DNA from: Heliobacteriaceae bacterium
GTDB taxonomy: Bacteria; Bacillota; Desulfitobacteriia; Heliobacteriales; Heliobacteriaceae
Assembly (NCBI GenBank): GCA_028707535.1
Contig: JAQWAU010000005.1
Coordinates: 1-64,000 of the forward strand
Direction of reading: 5' to 3'
Length of the DNA stretch: 64,000 bases
Part shown: one piece after another, positions 37,439 through 47,804 of the stretch
How the letters are laid out: each line of letters starts with the position of its first letter
Numbering within the stretch: position 1 is the stretch's first letter
The notes under the pieces: generated by a model
Databases searched by the model: none
What the model was told of the DNA's origin: nothing
Seen by the model: the letters and a program-made list of their open reading frames with translations, nothing else
Program-made: the position numbers and the translations under genes

Positions 37439-38007
37439 TCCTGATGATTGATAATTATGATTCTTTTACCTATAACCTGGTTCAGTATTTTGCCGAATTG
37501 GGTGAAACCCTCCGGGTGGTCAGGAATGATTCCTTGCCGGTAAGTGAGTTGGCAGCCTTGGCCCCGGATTACCTGGTGCTTTCCCCGGGTCCCGGCACCC
37601 CGGACCGGGCCGGGGTTTGCCTGGATTTAATCCGCCATTTTGCCGGCAAAATTCCCGTACTTGGTGTCTGTCTGGGGCACCAGGCAATCGGGCAAGGATT
37701 CGGCGGCCGGGTGGTGCGGGCCAGCCGGTTGATGCACGGAAAAACATCTTTGATTTATCACGATAAAAAAACTATTTTCCGGGGTTTGCCCAATCCTTTT
37801 ACCGCTACCCGCTACCATTCGCTGCTTTTGGCCGAGACAGCCCTGCCCCCGTGTTTGGAGGTTTCGGCCCGGACGGCTTTAGGGGAAGTGATGGCGGTAC
37901 GGCATAAAGAATTTCCAGTGGAAGGAGTGCAGTTCCACCCCGAGTCCGTTTTAACGCCGGCCGGGAAAAAACTGCTGAAAAATTTTTTGGCCTTAGAGGT
38001 GAGCTGA
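37435..38007 (+). CDS. trpG: Anthranilate synthase component II (glutamine amidotransferase)
   Basis: [38 protein letters not shown]. Confidence 0.94.
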   Translation: MILMIDNYDSFTYNLVQYFAELGETLRVVRNDSLPVSELAALAPDYLVLSPGPGTPDRAGVCLDLIRHFAGKIPVLGVCLGHQAIGQGFGGRVVRASRLMHGKTSLIYHDKKTIFRGLPNPFTATRYHSLLLAETALPPCLEVSARTALGEVMAVRHKEFPVEGVQFHPESVLTPAGKKLLKNFLALEVS

Positions 38008-38008
38008 G

Positions 38009-39097
38009 ATGAGTTGTAGCCGGGAGATTGTCCGGGAGGGCCTGGCGGCCCTCTTGGCCGGGGAACGGTTGGGAGAAGAGCGGACGGAGGCGATTATGGA
38101 GATCGTCATGGAAGGTAAAGTGCCGTCTGCACAGTTGGCGGGGATTTTAGTCGCCCTGCGGCTGACTGGGGAAGGAGAAGAGGAGATTGCCGGGTTGGCC
38201 CGGGCAATGCGTTGCCGGGTCGGCCGGGAGCTGCAGCCGTTTATGCCGGCCGGGTTCGGCCGGTTGCAGGATCAGTTGGTGGATACCTGCGGCACCGGTG
38301 GTGACGGGGCGGGAACTTTTAACATCTCCACCGCCGCCGCCTTGGTTGTGGCGGCCGCCGGGGTACCGGTAGCCAAACACGGTAACCGGGCGGTTTCCGG
38401 GCGGGCCGGGTCGGCCGATGCGCTGGAAGCGTTGGGAGTTGTCGTCGACCAACCGCCAAAGGTGGCGTTTGCTTGTCTGGCCGCCACCGGTTTCGGGTTT
38501 TTTTACGCGCCACAGTGCCACCGGGCCATGGCCCATGCGGCACCGGCCCGGCGGGATTTGGGGGTGCCTACCGTGTTTAATCTGCTGGGACCTTTGACCA
38601 ACCCGGCCGGGGCCAAACGGCAATTGTTAGGGGTAAACCAGGCCGGCCGGTTAACGGTGATGGCCCGGGTACTGGCCCGTTTGGGTGCCGATAAGGCCTG
38701 GGTTGTGCACGGTCATGGCGGTTTGGATGAAATCAGCCTGACCGGTCCGACCCGGGTCGCCTGTCTGGAACAGGGTCAGGTGAGCAGTTTTGTGCTTGAC
38801 CCCCGGGATTTGGGGTTGGCTTATTGCCGGCCGGGTGATTTGGCTGGGGGCGACCGGGAGGTCAATGCCGGGATTATTGCCGGGGTGCTGCAGGGTGAAC
38901 GGGGTCCCCAACGGGACACGGTGGTGTTAAATGCCGCCGCCGCGCTTTATGTGGCCGGGCGGGTGGCCGACCTGCCGGTCGGAATGGCCGTGGCCCGGGA
39001 AGTCCTTGATTCCGGGCGGGCGAGGGAACTGTTGGGCCGGGTGCGGGAATTCACTTTAACGGCAGCTGCCGCCCCCGTTCAGGCAGGGGTCGGCTGA
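38009..39097 (+). CDS. trpD: Anthranilate phosphoribosyltransferase
   Basis: DTCGTGGDGAGTFNISTAAALVVAAAGVPVAKHGNRAVSGRAGSAD. Confidence 0.95.
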   Translation: MSCSREIVREGLAALLAGERLGEERTEAIMEIVMEGKVPSAQLAGILVALRLTGEGEEEIAGLARAMRCRVGRELQPFMPAGFGRLQDQLVDTCGTGGDGAGTFNISTAAALVVAAAGVPVAKHGNRAVSGRAGSADALEALGVVVDQPPKVAFACLAATGFGFFYAPQCHRAMAHAAPARRDLGVPTVFNLLGPLTNPAGAKRQLLGVNQAGRLTVMARVLARLGADKAWVVHGHGGLDEISLTGPTRVACLEQGQVSSFVLDPRDLGLAYCRPGDLAGGDREVNAGIIAGVLQGERGPQRDTVVLNAAAALYVAGRVADLPVGMAVAREVLDSGRARELLGRVREFTLTAAAAPVQAGVG

Positions 39098-39948
39098 TGG
39101 CGGCGCTCAACTGGGAACCGGCGGGGTTTCTCCGGACGATCCGGGAAGAAAAAGCCCAAATTGTCCGGGCGGCCCAAAGCCGGCAGCCTTTGGCCGGTTT
39201 GCAGGCCCAGGCGGCCGTTCTGCCCCCGGCCCGGGATTTAGCCGGGGCCTTGGCCCGGTCCGGTGATCCGGTCGTGAAGGTGCTGGCCGAAGTAAAACGG
39301 GCTTCCCCGGTAAAAGGTCCTTTGCGGCCCGGGGCGGCTGCCGGGGAATTGGCCCGGGCTTATGCGGCCGGAGGAGCGGCGGCCATTTCAGTATTAACCG
39401 ACCAAAAATATTTCGGGGGTAGGTTGGCGGATTTGACGGCGGTAAAAGCGGCGGTTAATCTGCCGGTGTTGCGTAAGGATTTTTTAATTTCTTCCTACCA
39501 GGTCTGGGAGGCCCGGGCTTATGGTGCTGACGGATGTTTGCTGATTGCCGGTTTGCTCGGGCCGGCAGAACTGACGGTGATGTGTCTGACTGCCTTGGCG
39601 GCTGGGGTGCAGCCATTGATCGAGGTGCACGGGGATGCGGAATTGCCCTGGGCCTTGCGGACAATTGCGCAGGGCAGGCAGGGATACCCGGCTTGGCGGC
39701 CGATCCTGGGATTTAACGCCCGGGATTTGGTCCGGCTCAAGGTCCGGCCGGAACAGGTGCGGGACCTTGCTGCCGCTCTGCCGCCGGACGTGGCCCCTGG
39801 GTTGGTGAAAGTAGCGGCCAGCGGGATTAAATCGGCGGCTGATGCGGCCAGGTTGGCAGCGGCCGGTTTTGATGCGGTACTGGTCGGGGAGGCCTTGGTT
39901 ACGGCTCCTGATCCGGCCAAAGCGGTCCGCTGCCTGCGGGGGGAATGA
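39097..39948 (+). CDS. trpC: Indole-3-glycerol phosphate synthase
   Basis: VLAEVKRASPVKGPL, LTDQKYFGG, VLRKDFLISSYQVWEARAYGAD. Confidence 0.94.
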   Translation: MAALNWEPAGFLRTIREEKAQIVRAAQSRQPLAGLQAQAAVLPPARDLAGALARSGDPVVKVLAEVKRASPVKGPLRPGAAAGELARAYAAGGAAAISVLTDQKYFGGRLADLTAVKAAVNLPVLRKDFLISSYQVWEARAYGADGCLLIAGLLGPAELTVMCLTALAAGVQPLIEVHGDAELPWALRTIAQGRQGYPAWRPILGFNARDLVRLKVRPEQVRDLAAALPPDVAPGLVKVAASGIKSAADAARLAAAGFDAVLVGEALVTAPDPAKAVRCLRGE

Positions 39949-39952
39949 AGTG

Positions 39953-40618
39953 ATGGCTGGTTATCCCCGGATAAAGATTTGTGGCATCCGCTCTGGCCGG
40001 GATGCCCAGGTGGCGGTTAATGCCGGAGCGCATGCCATCGCTTTTAACTTTGTGCCTGGGGCAAAGCGGTATATCGAGCCGGCGAAAGCCCGGGCAATTA
40101 TTCAAGCCCTGGGGCCTTTGGTCACCATCGCCGGCGTTTTTGCCGATGCCCCAAGGGCAGAGGTAGTCCGGATTGCCGGTGAATGTGGTTTGCAGGTACT
40201 CCAATTTCACGGCAATGAGTCGCCGGCTTATTGCCAGGGCTGGCCTTACCCGGTGATCAAGGCTTTTCGGTTTGGTTGCGGGGCCCCGGCTCAGGCCGGA
40301 ACGGCGGTGTTCAACACCTGGGACCAGTTGGTTTGCCGGGCCGGGGAGTACCTTGTAGCCGCCTTTTTAATCGATGCTTTTCACCCGGCAGTGGTGGGGG
40401 GAGCAGGCCGGACTTTTGATTGGACGCAAATCAGGACACCATTACCCCGGCCCCTTATTTTGGCCGGGGGGCTGCACCCCGGGAATGTCCGGGAAGCGAT
40501 TACCCAGGTTCATCCCTACGGCTTGGATGTTGCCACCGGGGTGGAAACCGGTGGGCAAAAAGACTGGGAAAAGGTGCGGGCCTTTATCGAGCAGGCCCGA
40601 TTTTCCGGATTATCTTGA
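39953..40618 (+). CDS. trpF: Phosphoribosylanthranilate isomerase
   Basis: KICGIRSGRDAQVAVNAGAHAIAFNFVPGAKRYI, LQFHGNE, LAGGLHPGNVREAI. Confidence 0.93.
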   Translation: MAGYPRIKICGIRSGRDAQVAVNAGAHAIAFNFVPGAKRYIEPAKARAIIQALGPLVTIAGVFADAPRAEVVRIAGECGLQVLQFHGNESPAYCQGWPYPVIKAFRFGCGAPAQAGTAVFNTWDQLVCRAGEYLVAAFLIDAFHPAVVGGAGRTFDWTQIRTPLPRPLILAGGLHPGNVREAITQVHPYGLDVATGVETGGQKDWEKVRAFIEQARFSGLS

Positions 40619-40796
40619 ACAGTATGTCGCCCTAGCCGCTTGTATTTTGCCGGGGTACTTTAAATGGTGGTCGAATATTGCTAGGAAGACGATTTTTGTG
40701 TTATATTGATATTTAAAGGTAGTATAGCTTGTTTGGTTGGTGTCGTAAAAATTCTCGTAGCATGGTAGAACGGCAGGAGGAAACCAGCTGCTGTTC

Positions 40797-40823
40797 AAAG
40801 TACTCCACCAAGGAGTACTTTTT
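40797..40823 (+). terminator. Terminator/attenuator-like hairpin before aroF
   Basis: AAAGTACTCC-accaa-GGAGTACTTT-TT. Confidence 0.85.
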
Positions 40824-40886
40824 ATCTTTTTGTTGTCTCGTTCGGTGTAGCGTTTCTTGGGGCAGAACACTTAAGGGGGGAAAGTT

Positions 40887-41900
40887 GTGATTGTGGTAAT
40901 GCACCGGGGGGCATCCGCCCCGGAGATTGATGCGGTTTGTCAACGTTTGAGTAACGCGGGTTTCACTTTGCATTTGTCCCAAGGCGTGGAACGCACAATT
41001 ATCGGTGCGGTTGGGGAGAAGTCCCGGGCAACGGTTTCTGGTCTGGAAGCTTTACCGGGGGTAGAGAAGGTTGTACCCATCCTGCAGCCCTATAAATTAG
41101 CCGGCAGGGACTTTCACCAGGAGGATACAGTTGTAAATCTCGGTAATGTGGCCATTGGTGGCAACCAGTGTCAGGTTTTTGCCGGGCCTTGTGCGGTGGA
41201 AAGCTGGGAGCAGCTACTGGAAGCGGCTTTAGTGGTAAAAGAATCCGGGGCGAATATTTTACGGGGTGGCGCCTTCAAACCCCGGAGTTCTCCGTATTCT
41301 TTTCAAGGCTTAGAAGAACAGGGGCTAAAATTGTTGGCCAAGGCCAGGGAGGCCACCGGTTTAAAGATTGTTACCGAAGTGCTGGATGCGGCCAACATCG
41401 AACGGATTGGTTATTACTCCGATATCCTGCAAGTAGGCGCCCGGAATATGCAAAACTTTTATCTACTGAGGGAGTTAGCTAAAGTGGACCGGCCGGTCCT
41501 GCTCAAACGCGGCATGGCGGCAACGGTTGAAGAATGGTTGATGGCGGCCGAATACCTGGTATCAGGCGGCAATGACCGGGTCATCTTATGTGAGCGCGGG
41601 ATCCGTACTTTTGAGACGGCTACCCGGAACACCTTAGACTTAAGCGCGATTCCGGTGGTTAAACAATTGAGTCACTTGCCGGTCATTGTCGATCCCAGCC
41701 ATGCCACCGGCAAATGGCAATTGGTCGGACCGCTGGCCAGGGCGGCGATTGCCGCGGGTGCCGATGGGGTGATGATTGAAGTACACCCACACCCGGCAAT
41801 GGCGTTGTGTGACGGGCCCCAGTCATTAACCCCCCAGAATTTCACTGCCCTGATGGCGGAATTGCGGGCAGTGGCCCGGGTGATGGGAAAACAACTATAA
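40887..41900 (+). CDS. aroF: 3-deoxy-7-phosphoheptulonate (DAHP) synthase, type Ibeta-like with N-terminal ferredoxin-like domain
   Basis: [46 protein letters not shown] start. Confidence 0.94.
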   Translation: MIVVMHRGASAPEIDAVCQRLSNAGFTLHLSQGVERTIIGAVGEKSRATVSGLEALPGVEKVVPILQPYKLAGRDFHQEDTVVNLGNVAIGGNQCQVFAGPCAVESWEQLLEAALVVKESGANILRGGAFKPRSSPYSFQGLEEQGLKLLAKAREATGLKIVTEVLDAANIERIGYYSDILQVGARNMQNFYLLRELAKVDRPVLLKRGMAATVEEWLMAAEYLVSGGNDRVILCERGIRTFETATRNTLDLSAIPVVKQLSHLPVIVDPSHATGKWQLVGPLARAAIAAGADGVMIEVHPHPAMALCDGPQSLTPQNFTALMAELRAVARVMGKQL

Positions 41901-41906
41901 GGAAGA

Positions 41907-42806
41907 ATGGATGGGAATATGCAGGGACTGGTTGGGCAAGTGACGATTATCGGCCTTGGCGTGATCGGCGGTTCGCTTGGCCTGGCTTTAAGCCGGTCAG
42001 GGTTGGTCGGTGAAGTTGTGGGGTATGACCAGGATGCGGAAACCCTTGGCTTGGCCTTGGCAACAAAGACTGTCCACCGGGTAGAGCCGGATTTGCGGCG
42101 GGCGGTTACCGGGGCCGCCGTTGTGGTCTTGGCGACACCGGTCGGTACCTACCCGGCGATCATCCGGGTAATCCGAGACGCTTTGGCGCCTGGGACAATT
42201 TTGACGGATGTCGGCTCCACCAAGCAATGGGTGTTGGCCCAAATGGACCGGCTCTTGCCCCCGGGGGTACATTTTGTGGGTGGGCATCCGATGGCCGGGT
42301 CGGAAAAAACCGGGTTGGAAGGTGCTGACCGTTACCTGTTGCAAGATGCGGTTTACGTGCTGACTCCTACCGCGGAAACAGACGAAGAGGCGATGGCGGT
42401 GGTAGCAAGATTGGTGACGGCGGTTGGGGCCCGGGTGGTCAAGCTACCGGCGCCGGAGCATGACCACGTGGCAGCGACGGTTAGCCACCTGCCTCACATG
42501 GTGGCGGTGGCTTTAGTGGATACTTTCGGCCAGGTGGCGGCAGGGCACCCGGCGGCAGGGTTGCTTGCGGCCGGAGGTTTTCGGGACATGACCCGGATTG
42601 CCGCCGGAGATCCGCAATTGTGGCGGGATGTTGTCCTGACTAACCGGGGCCCTCTGCTGGCGATGCTCCGGCTTTTCGGGCAAAATTTGGCCCAGTTGGT
42701 GCAGGATATTGAAGGCTGTGGTGATGTTGCCGGGGAGGCAGCTCTCCTTAAAGGGCGGCTGGAACGGGTTCGTCAGACGCGGTTGGCCTTGCCGGAACAG
42801 GGCTAA
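41907..42806 (+). CDS. tyrA: Prephenate dehydrogenase
   Basis: [44 protein letters not shown]. Confidence 0.93.
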   Translation: MDGNMQGLVGQVTIIGLGVIGGSLGLALSRSGLVGEVVGYDQDAETLGLALATKTVHRVEPDLRRAVTGAAVVVLATPVGTYPAIIRVIRDALAPGTILTDVGSTKQWVLAQMDRLLPPGVHFVGGHPMAGSEKTGLEGADRYLLQDAVYVLTPTAETDEEAMAVVARLVTAVGARVVKLPAPEHDHVAATVSHLPHMVAVALVDTFGQVAAGHPAAGLLAAGGFRDMTRIAAGDPQLWRDVVLTNRGPLLAMLRLFGQNLAQLVQDIEGCGDVAGEAALLKGRLERVRQTRLALPEQG

Positions 42807-42820
42807 AGGGGAGTTTACAG

Positions 42821-44137
42821 GTGACGAAGACGAAAGATACCAGCTTACGGATCCGGCCAGGCCGCCCTCTGCGGGGAGAAACTGAAGTGCCTGGCGACAA
42901 GTCTATTTCCCACCGGGTGGCCATGTTTGGCGCCTTAGCCTTGGGCACAACGCGGATCCGCCGGTTTTTACCCGGGGCGGATTGCCTGGCAACAGTGGCT
43001 TGTCTGCAAAAACTGGGGGTGGGGATTACCTGGGTGGCGCCTACGGAGCTTCTGGTCTACGGCCGGGGCTTGGGGGGATTGCAGGAGCCAGCGGAAGTAC
43101 TTGATGTCGGCAACTCGGGAACCACGATCCGGTTGCTGTGCGGGATTTTAGCGGGCCAGCGGTTTTTTTCCGCTCTAACCGGTGATGCTTCCATCCGCCG
43201 GCGGCCAATGGAAAGGGTAACCAAACCCTTACGGGAAATGGGGGCGGCCATTTTTGGCCGGGAAAATGCCTGCCGGGCTCCGCTGGCCATCTGTGGCCAG
43301 ACCGGACTATTGCGGCCTTTGCACTTGGTCAGCCAGGTAGCGAGTGCCCAGGTTAAATCGGCTGTCCTGTTGGCGGGGCTGTTTGCCGAAGGCTGGACCC
43401 GGGTTACCGAACCGTGTATTTCCCGGGACCATACCGAGCGGCTCTTGGCGGCTTTCGGTGCTCAAGTAATCCGGGAGGACGACGGTTTGACCATGGCGGT
43501 AGCCGGTTTTCCCGAGCTGCGCGGGGTGGATCTGGAAGTACCCGGGGATATTTCGGCGGCAGCCTTTTTACTCGTGGCGGCAAGTTTGGTATCCGGGTCG
43601 GCGGTCACCATCCGTGGGGTGGGGGTTAATCCCACCCGGGACGGGGTACTGGTTGTTTTGCGGGAAATGGGCGGCGATATCCGGGTGGAAAACCGGCGGG
43701 AAGTGGCGGGAGAGCCGGTTGCGGACATTACGGTAAAAAGTGCCGCTTTACATGGGGTGATGATTCAGGGAGACATAATTCCCCGGTTGATTGATGAAAT
43801 TCCCGTTTTGGCCGTGGCGGCCTTGTTTGCCCGGGGAACAACGGAAATCCGGGATGCCGGTGAGTTGCGGGTAAAGGAATCAGACCGGATTGCGGTTTTG
43901 GCCGGGGAATTAAAGAAAATGGGGGCGCTGGTGGAGGAACTTCCGGATGGGTTGGTGGTGCACGGCGGGGAAACGCTCCGGGGAGCAATGGTGGAAAGCC
44001 ATGGTGATCACCGGATTGCCATGGCTTTAGCGGTTGCCGGCCTACTGGCCCGGGGTGAAACAACTGTCCGGGATACGAGTTGTCTGGATGTTTCTTTCCC
44101 CGGCTTTGCCTTTACCCTGGAAAAGCTGCGCCGGTAA
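42821..44137 (+). CDS. aroA: 3-phosphoshikimate 1-carboxyvinyltransferase (EPSP synthase)
   Basis: GETEVPGDKSISHR, GNSGTTIRLL, RDHTERLL, ESDRIAVLAGELKKMG, HGDHRIAMALAV; GTG start. Confidence 0.95.
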   Translation: MTKTKDTSLRIRPGRPLRGETEVPGDKSISHRVAMFGALALGTTRIRRFLPGADCLATVACLQKLGVGITWVAPTELLVYGRGLGGLQEPAEVLDVGNSGTTIRLLCGILAGQRFFSALTGDASIRRRPMERVTKPLREMGAAIFGRENACRAPLAICGQTGLLRPLHLVSQVASAQVKSAVLLAGLFAEGWTRVTEPCISRDHTERLLAAFGAQVIREDDGLTMAVAGFPELRGVDLEVPGDISAAAFLLVAASLVSGSAVTIRGVGVNPTRDGVLVVLREMGGDIRVENRREVAGEPVADITVKSAALHGVMIQGDIIPRLIDEIPVLAVAALFARGTTEIRDAGELRVKESDRIAVLAGELKKMGALVEELPDGLVVHGGETLRGAMVESHGDHRIAMALAVAGLLARGETTVRDTSCLDVSFPGFAFTLEKLRR

Positions 44138-44184
44138 GTAAGTTGTGGTAAGATGATTAAAAAGAGCGGTAGGGAGCTAACACT

Positions 44185-44874
44185 GTGACAAAAGCCGGAC
44201 TACAGGTGGCGATCGATGGGCCGGCCGGGGCGGGGAAAAGCACTGTCGCCCGCGATGTGGCCCGGCGGCTCGGTTATGTATATATTGATACTGGGGCGAT
44301 GTACCGGGCGGTTACTTGGCTTGCTTTGACGCAAAAGGTGGACCTGGCCGACAAACAGGCCTTGAGCAGGCTGGCGGCGGAAGCCGACATCCGGTTGGTA
44401 CCCGGAGCCAAGGGGCAAAGGACTTTTATTAACGGGCAGGATGTTACCGAAGCTATCCGGTTGCCGGTGATATCGCGGCATGTTTCACCGGTATCGGCGG
44501 TCGCCGGGGTGCGTGAGCCGATGGTGCGGCAACAAAGACGCTTGGCCGCCAATGGCAAGGTGGTTATGGATGGCCGGGATATCGGGACCAATGTGCTGCC
44601 TGAGGCCCTGGTGAAAATATTTTTGACTGCCTCGGTCGCCGAACGGGCCCGCCGACGGTACCTGGAGTTGGTGGAAAAAGGTTTGCCGGTAGACTTGCCG
44701 GAGTTGACCACGGAAATCATCCGGCGGGATAACTATGATGCTTCCCGGGAGGTATCCCCTTTGGTTCAAGCACCGGACGCCTTTTTACTGGACACCACCG
44801 GGCTGACCAGGGAAGCGGTGGTCGAACAAGTATTGGCTCTGGTACGGAAAGCGGAGGCTGCTGGGCATGGATAG
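44185..44874 (+). CDS. cmk: Cytidylate kinase
   Basis: AIDGPAGAGKSTVARDVARRLGYVYIDTGAMYRAVTW, MDGRDIGT. Confidence 0.95.
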   Translation: MTKAGLQVAIDGPAGAGKSTVARDVARRLGYVYIDTGAMYRAVTWLALTQKVDLADKQALSRLAAEADIRLVPGAKGQRTFINGQDVTEAIRLPVISRHVSPVSAVAGVREPMVRQQRRLAANGKVVMDGRDIGTNVLPEALVKIFLTASVAERARRRYLELVEKGLPVDLPELTTEIIRRDNYDASREVSPLVQAPDAFLLDTTGLTREAVVEQVLALVRKAEAAGHG

Positions 44875-45532
44875 GGTCGGGTATAATGCCGAAATCAAAA
44901 CGGCTACGTTTACTTACCGTTTTTTTCGGGGGCTGTTCACTTTTATTTTTCGGCATTTCTGCCGTTGGCAGGTAGCCGGATTGGAAAATGTGCCGGCAAC
45001 CGGTCCGGTGGTTGTAGCGGTGAACCATACTTCCAACTGGGACCCGGTGATCGTTGGTTGCGCTATTAACCGGCAGATCCACTTCATGGCGAAAAAAGAG
45101 CTGTTTGGAATACCGGTGGTTGGATGGATTTGCCAAGCTTTGGCCGCCTATCCGGTGGAACGGGGAAAGACCGGCCGTCAAGCCTTGCGGGCATCGCTGG
45201 ATATCTTGGCGGCAGACAAGTGTATCGGCATGTTTCCGGAAGGAACCCGGAGTAAAACGGGAGAAATCAGTGAAGCTAAGGGCGGGGTGGTGATGATCGC
45301 CGCTAAAGCCCAAACGGTGATTATCCCGGTAGGCTTGTACAATAGCCGGCAGGTGTTTTTCCGGGGCAGGTTCCGGCCTTTTGCGGTGTGTTTTGGCCCA
45401 CCTGTATCGGTCCAGGTTCCGGAGGGGGAAAAGTTGACTTCCAAACGCCTACAATCCCTGGCGAACGAACTGATGGTGAAGATTGCGGCTGAAGTGGAAA
45501 AGGGTCGGCGTTTAATCACCCCACAGATTTAA
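44867..45532 (+). CDS. plsC: 1-acyl-sn-glycerol-3-phosphate acyltransferase
   Basis: VNHTSNWDPV (H-x4-D), FPEGTRSKTGE. Confidence 0.92.
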   Translation: MDRVGYNAEIKTATFTYRFFRGLFTFIFRHFCRWQVAGLENVPATGPVVVAVNHTSNWDPVIVGCAINRQIHFMAKKELFGIPVVGWICQALAAYPVERGKTGRQALRASLDILAADKCIGMFPEGTRSKTGEISEAKGGVVMIAAKAQTVIIPVGLYNSRQVFFRGRFRPFAVCFGPPVSVQVPEGEKLTSKRLQSLANELMVKIAAEVEKGRRLITPQI

Positions 45533-45568
45533 ATTCCCTGATGCCGTGGGAAGTATTGGGGATTTTTT
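45531..45568 (+). terminator. Possible terminator after plsC
   Basis: AAATTCCC...GGGGATTTTTT (one G-U pair, long loop). Confidence 0.5.
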
Positions 45569-45634
45569 ATGTTTTAAGCAGGAATTATAGGATTTATCAC
45601 GAAAATAAAACCAGAATAAGAAGGAGGGATCTTT

Positions 45635-47782
45635 TTGCAAGTGTTCCTGGCGGATCACGCCGGGTTTTGCTTTGGTGTGCAAAGAGCCTTGAGCCAAGTT
45701 GAGAAAGCGGTGCAGACACCAGGAGCTGTTTATACCTACGGACCACTGATCCATAACCCGCAGGTAGTCGAGCGGCTGAACCGGCTGGGCGTTGCGGTGA
45801 TCGACGACCTTGCCCTGGTGACCGCAGGCCGGGTAGTCATCCGTTCCCATGGTGTGGGACCGGTTGTTTACCGGGAAGCGGAACAGCGCGGGTTGGCTGT
45901 GGTCGACCTTACCTGCCCATTTGTCCGCAAAGTCCAAGCAGCTGCACACCAATTTACGGCTACAGGTTACCAGGTAGTGATCGCCGGTGAGGCCCAGCAT
46001 CCGGAAGTGGCCGGAATTGTTGCCTGGACGGCGGGGAAAGCATTGGTTGCCGCCAATGCTGCTGCCGCAGAAAACTTGGCTGTTCGGGGTAGAGTTGCCT
46101 TGCTGGCCCAGACTACACTGCAAAGGTCTACTTTCCGGGAGATTGAGGTGGTGCTCCGCCGGAAAACGGTGCAACTTACGGTCCAAAATACTATTTGTTC
46201 CGCAACGGTCCAACGGCAGGAAGCTGCCGGGGAATTGGCCGGTAAAGTGGATGTCATGGTGGTTGTAGGTGGGCGGAATAGTTCGAACACCCGGAAGCTT
46301 GCCTTGATTTGTGCGGCGGCGGGTGTACCCACCTATCATATAGAGGAGCCAAATGAACTTTGTTCTCAGTGGTTTGAGCGGGTGTCTAAAGTAGGCGTAA
46401 CTGCCGGTGCATCCACTCCCCATTGGATTATAGAGGAGGTAATTCATATAATGACCGAATTGAACCAGGAGCAAAAACAAGAAGAAAAGGTAATCAGCCA
46501 GGATGAGGCAATGGAAAACCCGGTAGTCGAAGCGGCAGCCGAGCCGGAAGTTTCAACAGCCGATCCGGAACCGGTGACCACTGAAGGGCAGGCGGCTTCA
46601 CTAGAACCGGCAACAGACCCAACGCCGGAACTTGACGCCACCGCTACAGAACCTGAGGTGGAGGATATGGGCAAATCTTTTGCCGCGTCCCTGAAGGAGT
46701 TAAAGGAAGGGGATCTAATCACCGGTGTGGTAGTTAAAGTCAGCCATGATGAAATTTTGGTTGACGTTGGCGGCAAATCGGAAGGTGTGGTTCCTCTACG
46801 TGAAGTGGCGCCCCGCATTCCCGATACGGCAGAAGGCGTCGCTCAAGTCGGGGATGAAATAAAAGTGGTGGTCTTGAAGGCTGAATCAGAAGACGGTACG
46901 ATGGTGCTTTCCCGGCGGCGGGCCATTGAACGGGAAAAGATTCTGCAACTGCAAGCAGTCAAAGAAAACGGGGAAATTGTAACTGGTGAAGTGATCGCGG
47001 TAGTCAAGGGTGGTCTGCGGGTTGATGTCGGGATTATGGGTTTTGTGCCGGCATCCCAGATTGAACGGGGTTATGTGGAAAACCTCGAGAAGTATGTAGG
47101 TCAGACTTTCCGCATGAAAGTGATGGAAATTGATTCCCGGCGGAATAATGCCGTATTGTCCCAAAGAGCCGTTTTGGAGGAGGAATACCAAGAGGCACGC
47201 ACGGCGACGTGGCAGGAGCTGGAAGAAGGCCAAATCCGCAAAGGAACGGTCCGCCGCTTGACCAATTTCGGCGCCTTTGTCGATATCGGCGGTGTGGATG
47301 GTTTGCTGCACGTTTCCGAGTTATCCTGGGGCCGGGTTAAACATCCCGGTGAAGTGGTCAAGGAAGGCGATGAAATTGAGGTCTATGTACTTAAGGTAGA
47401 CCGGGAAAAAGAAAAGGTGTCCTTAAGTCTCAAACAGGTTTTGCCCAATCCTTGGACTACGGTGGTGGAGAAGTATCCGGTCGATAGCATAATTACCGTT
47501 AAAGTGGTCCGGTTAACCCCTTTCGGTGCCTTTGCGGAGTTGGAACCGGGAGTTGACGGGTTGATTCATATTTCCCAACTGGCCAACTACCGGGTCAATA
47601 AGCCGGAAGATGTCGTCCAGGTGGACCAATTGGTTAAAGTTTTGGTGCTGGATGTTAAACAAGCCGAAAGGCGGATTTCCTTGAGTATGCGGGAAGTCGA
47701 GCAAGACTTCGACGAAGAAGAATCGGCTGAGTACGCGGATGAGGAGATAGCCCCGGAAGCTGATTACGATTCGGAAGAATAA
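45635..47782 (+). CDS. ispH-rpsA: Bifunctional IspH (HMBPP reductase) - ribosomal protein S1 fusion
   Basis: IspH half (AGFCFGVQRAL, GPLIHNPQVVERL, GAVRSHG-like VIRSHGVG, GRNSSNTRKL, GASTPHWIIEEV) followed by four S1 repeats; TTG start. Confidence 0.95.
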   Translation: MQVFLADHAGFCFGVQRALSQVEKAVQTPGAVYTYGPLIHNPQVVERLNRLGVAVIDDLALVTAGRVVIRSHGVGPVVYREAEQRGLAVVDLTCPFVRKVQAAAHQFTATGYQVVIAGEAQHPEVAGIVAWTAGKALVAANAAAAENLAVRGRVALLAQTTLQRSTFREIEVVLRRKTVQLTVQNTICSATVQRQEAAGELAGKVDVMVVVGGRNSSNTRKLALICAAAGVPTYHIEEPNELCSQWFERVSKVGVTAGASTPHWIIEEVIHIMTELNQEQKQEEKVISQDEAMENPVVEAAAEPEVSTADPEPVTTEGQAASLEPATDPTPELDATATEPEVEDMGKSFAASLKELKEGDLITGVVVKVSHDEILVDVGGKSEGVVPLREVAPRIPDTAEGVAQVGDEIKVVVLKAESEDGTMVLSRRRAIEREKILQLQAVKENGEIVTGEVIAVVKGGLRVDVGIMGFVPASQIERGYVENLEKYVGQTFRMKVMEIDSRRNNAVLSQRAVLEEEYQEARTATWQELEEGQIRKGTVRRLTNFGAFVDIGGVDGLLHVSELSWGRVKHPGEVVKEGDEIEVYVLKVDREKEKVSLSLKQVLPNPWTTVVEKYPVDSIITVKVVRLTPFGAFAELEPGVDGLIHISQLANYRVNKPEDVVQVDQLVKVLVLDVKQAERRISLSMREVEQDFDEEESAEYADEEIAPEADYDSEE
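46431..46453 (+). promoter_or_regulatory. Internal Shine-Dalgarno plus in-frame ATG for a stand-alone S1 protein
   Basis: tagAGGAGGTaattcatataATG at the IspH/S1 junction; ATG 46451 is codon 273 of the fusion frame. Confidence 0.65.
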
Positions 47783-47804
47783 GCACAGGCGTACAAAAAG
47801 TTTC

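Noticed and set aside
40619-40886. T-box riboswitch upstream of aroF
   Set aside because: No GGGTGGNACCGCG-type T-box sequence or specifier-loop architecture found before the hairpin.
45512-46480. 322-aa minus-strand ORF antisense to ispH
   Set aside because: No recognisable domain; lies wholly over the IspH catalytic domain and has atypical composition.
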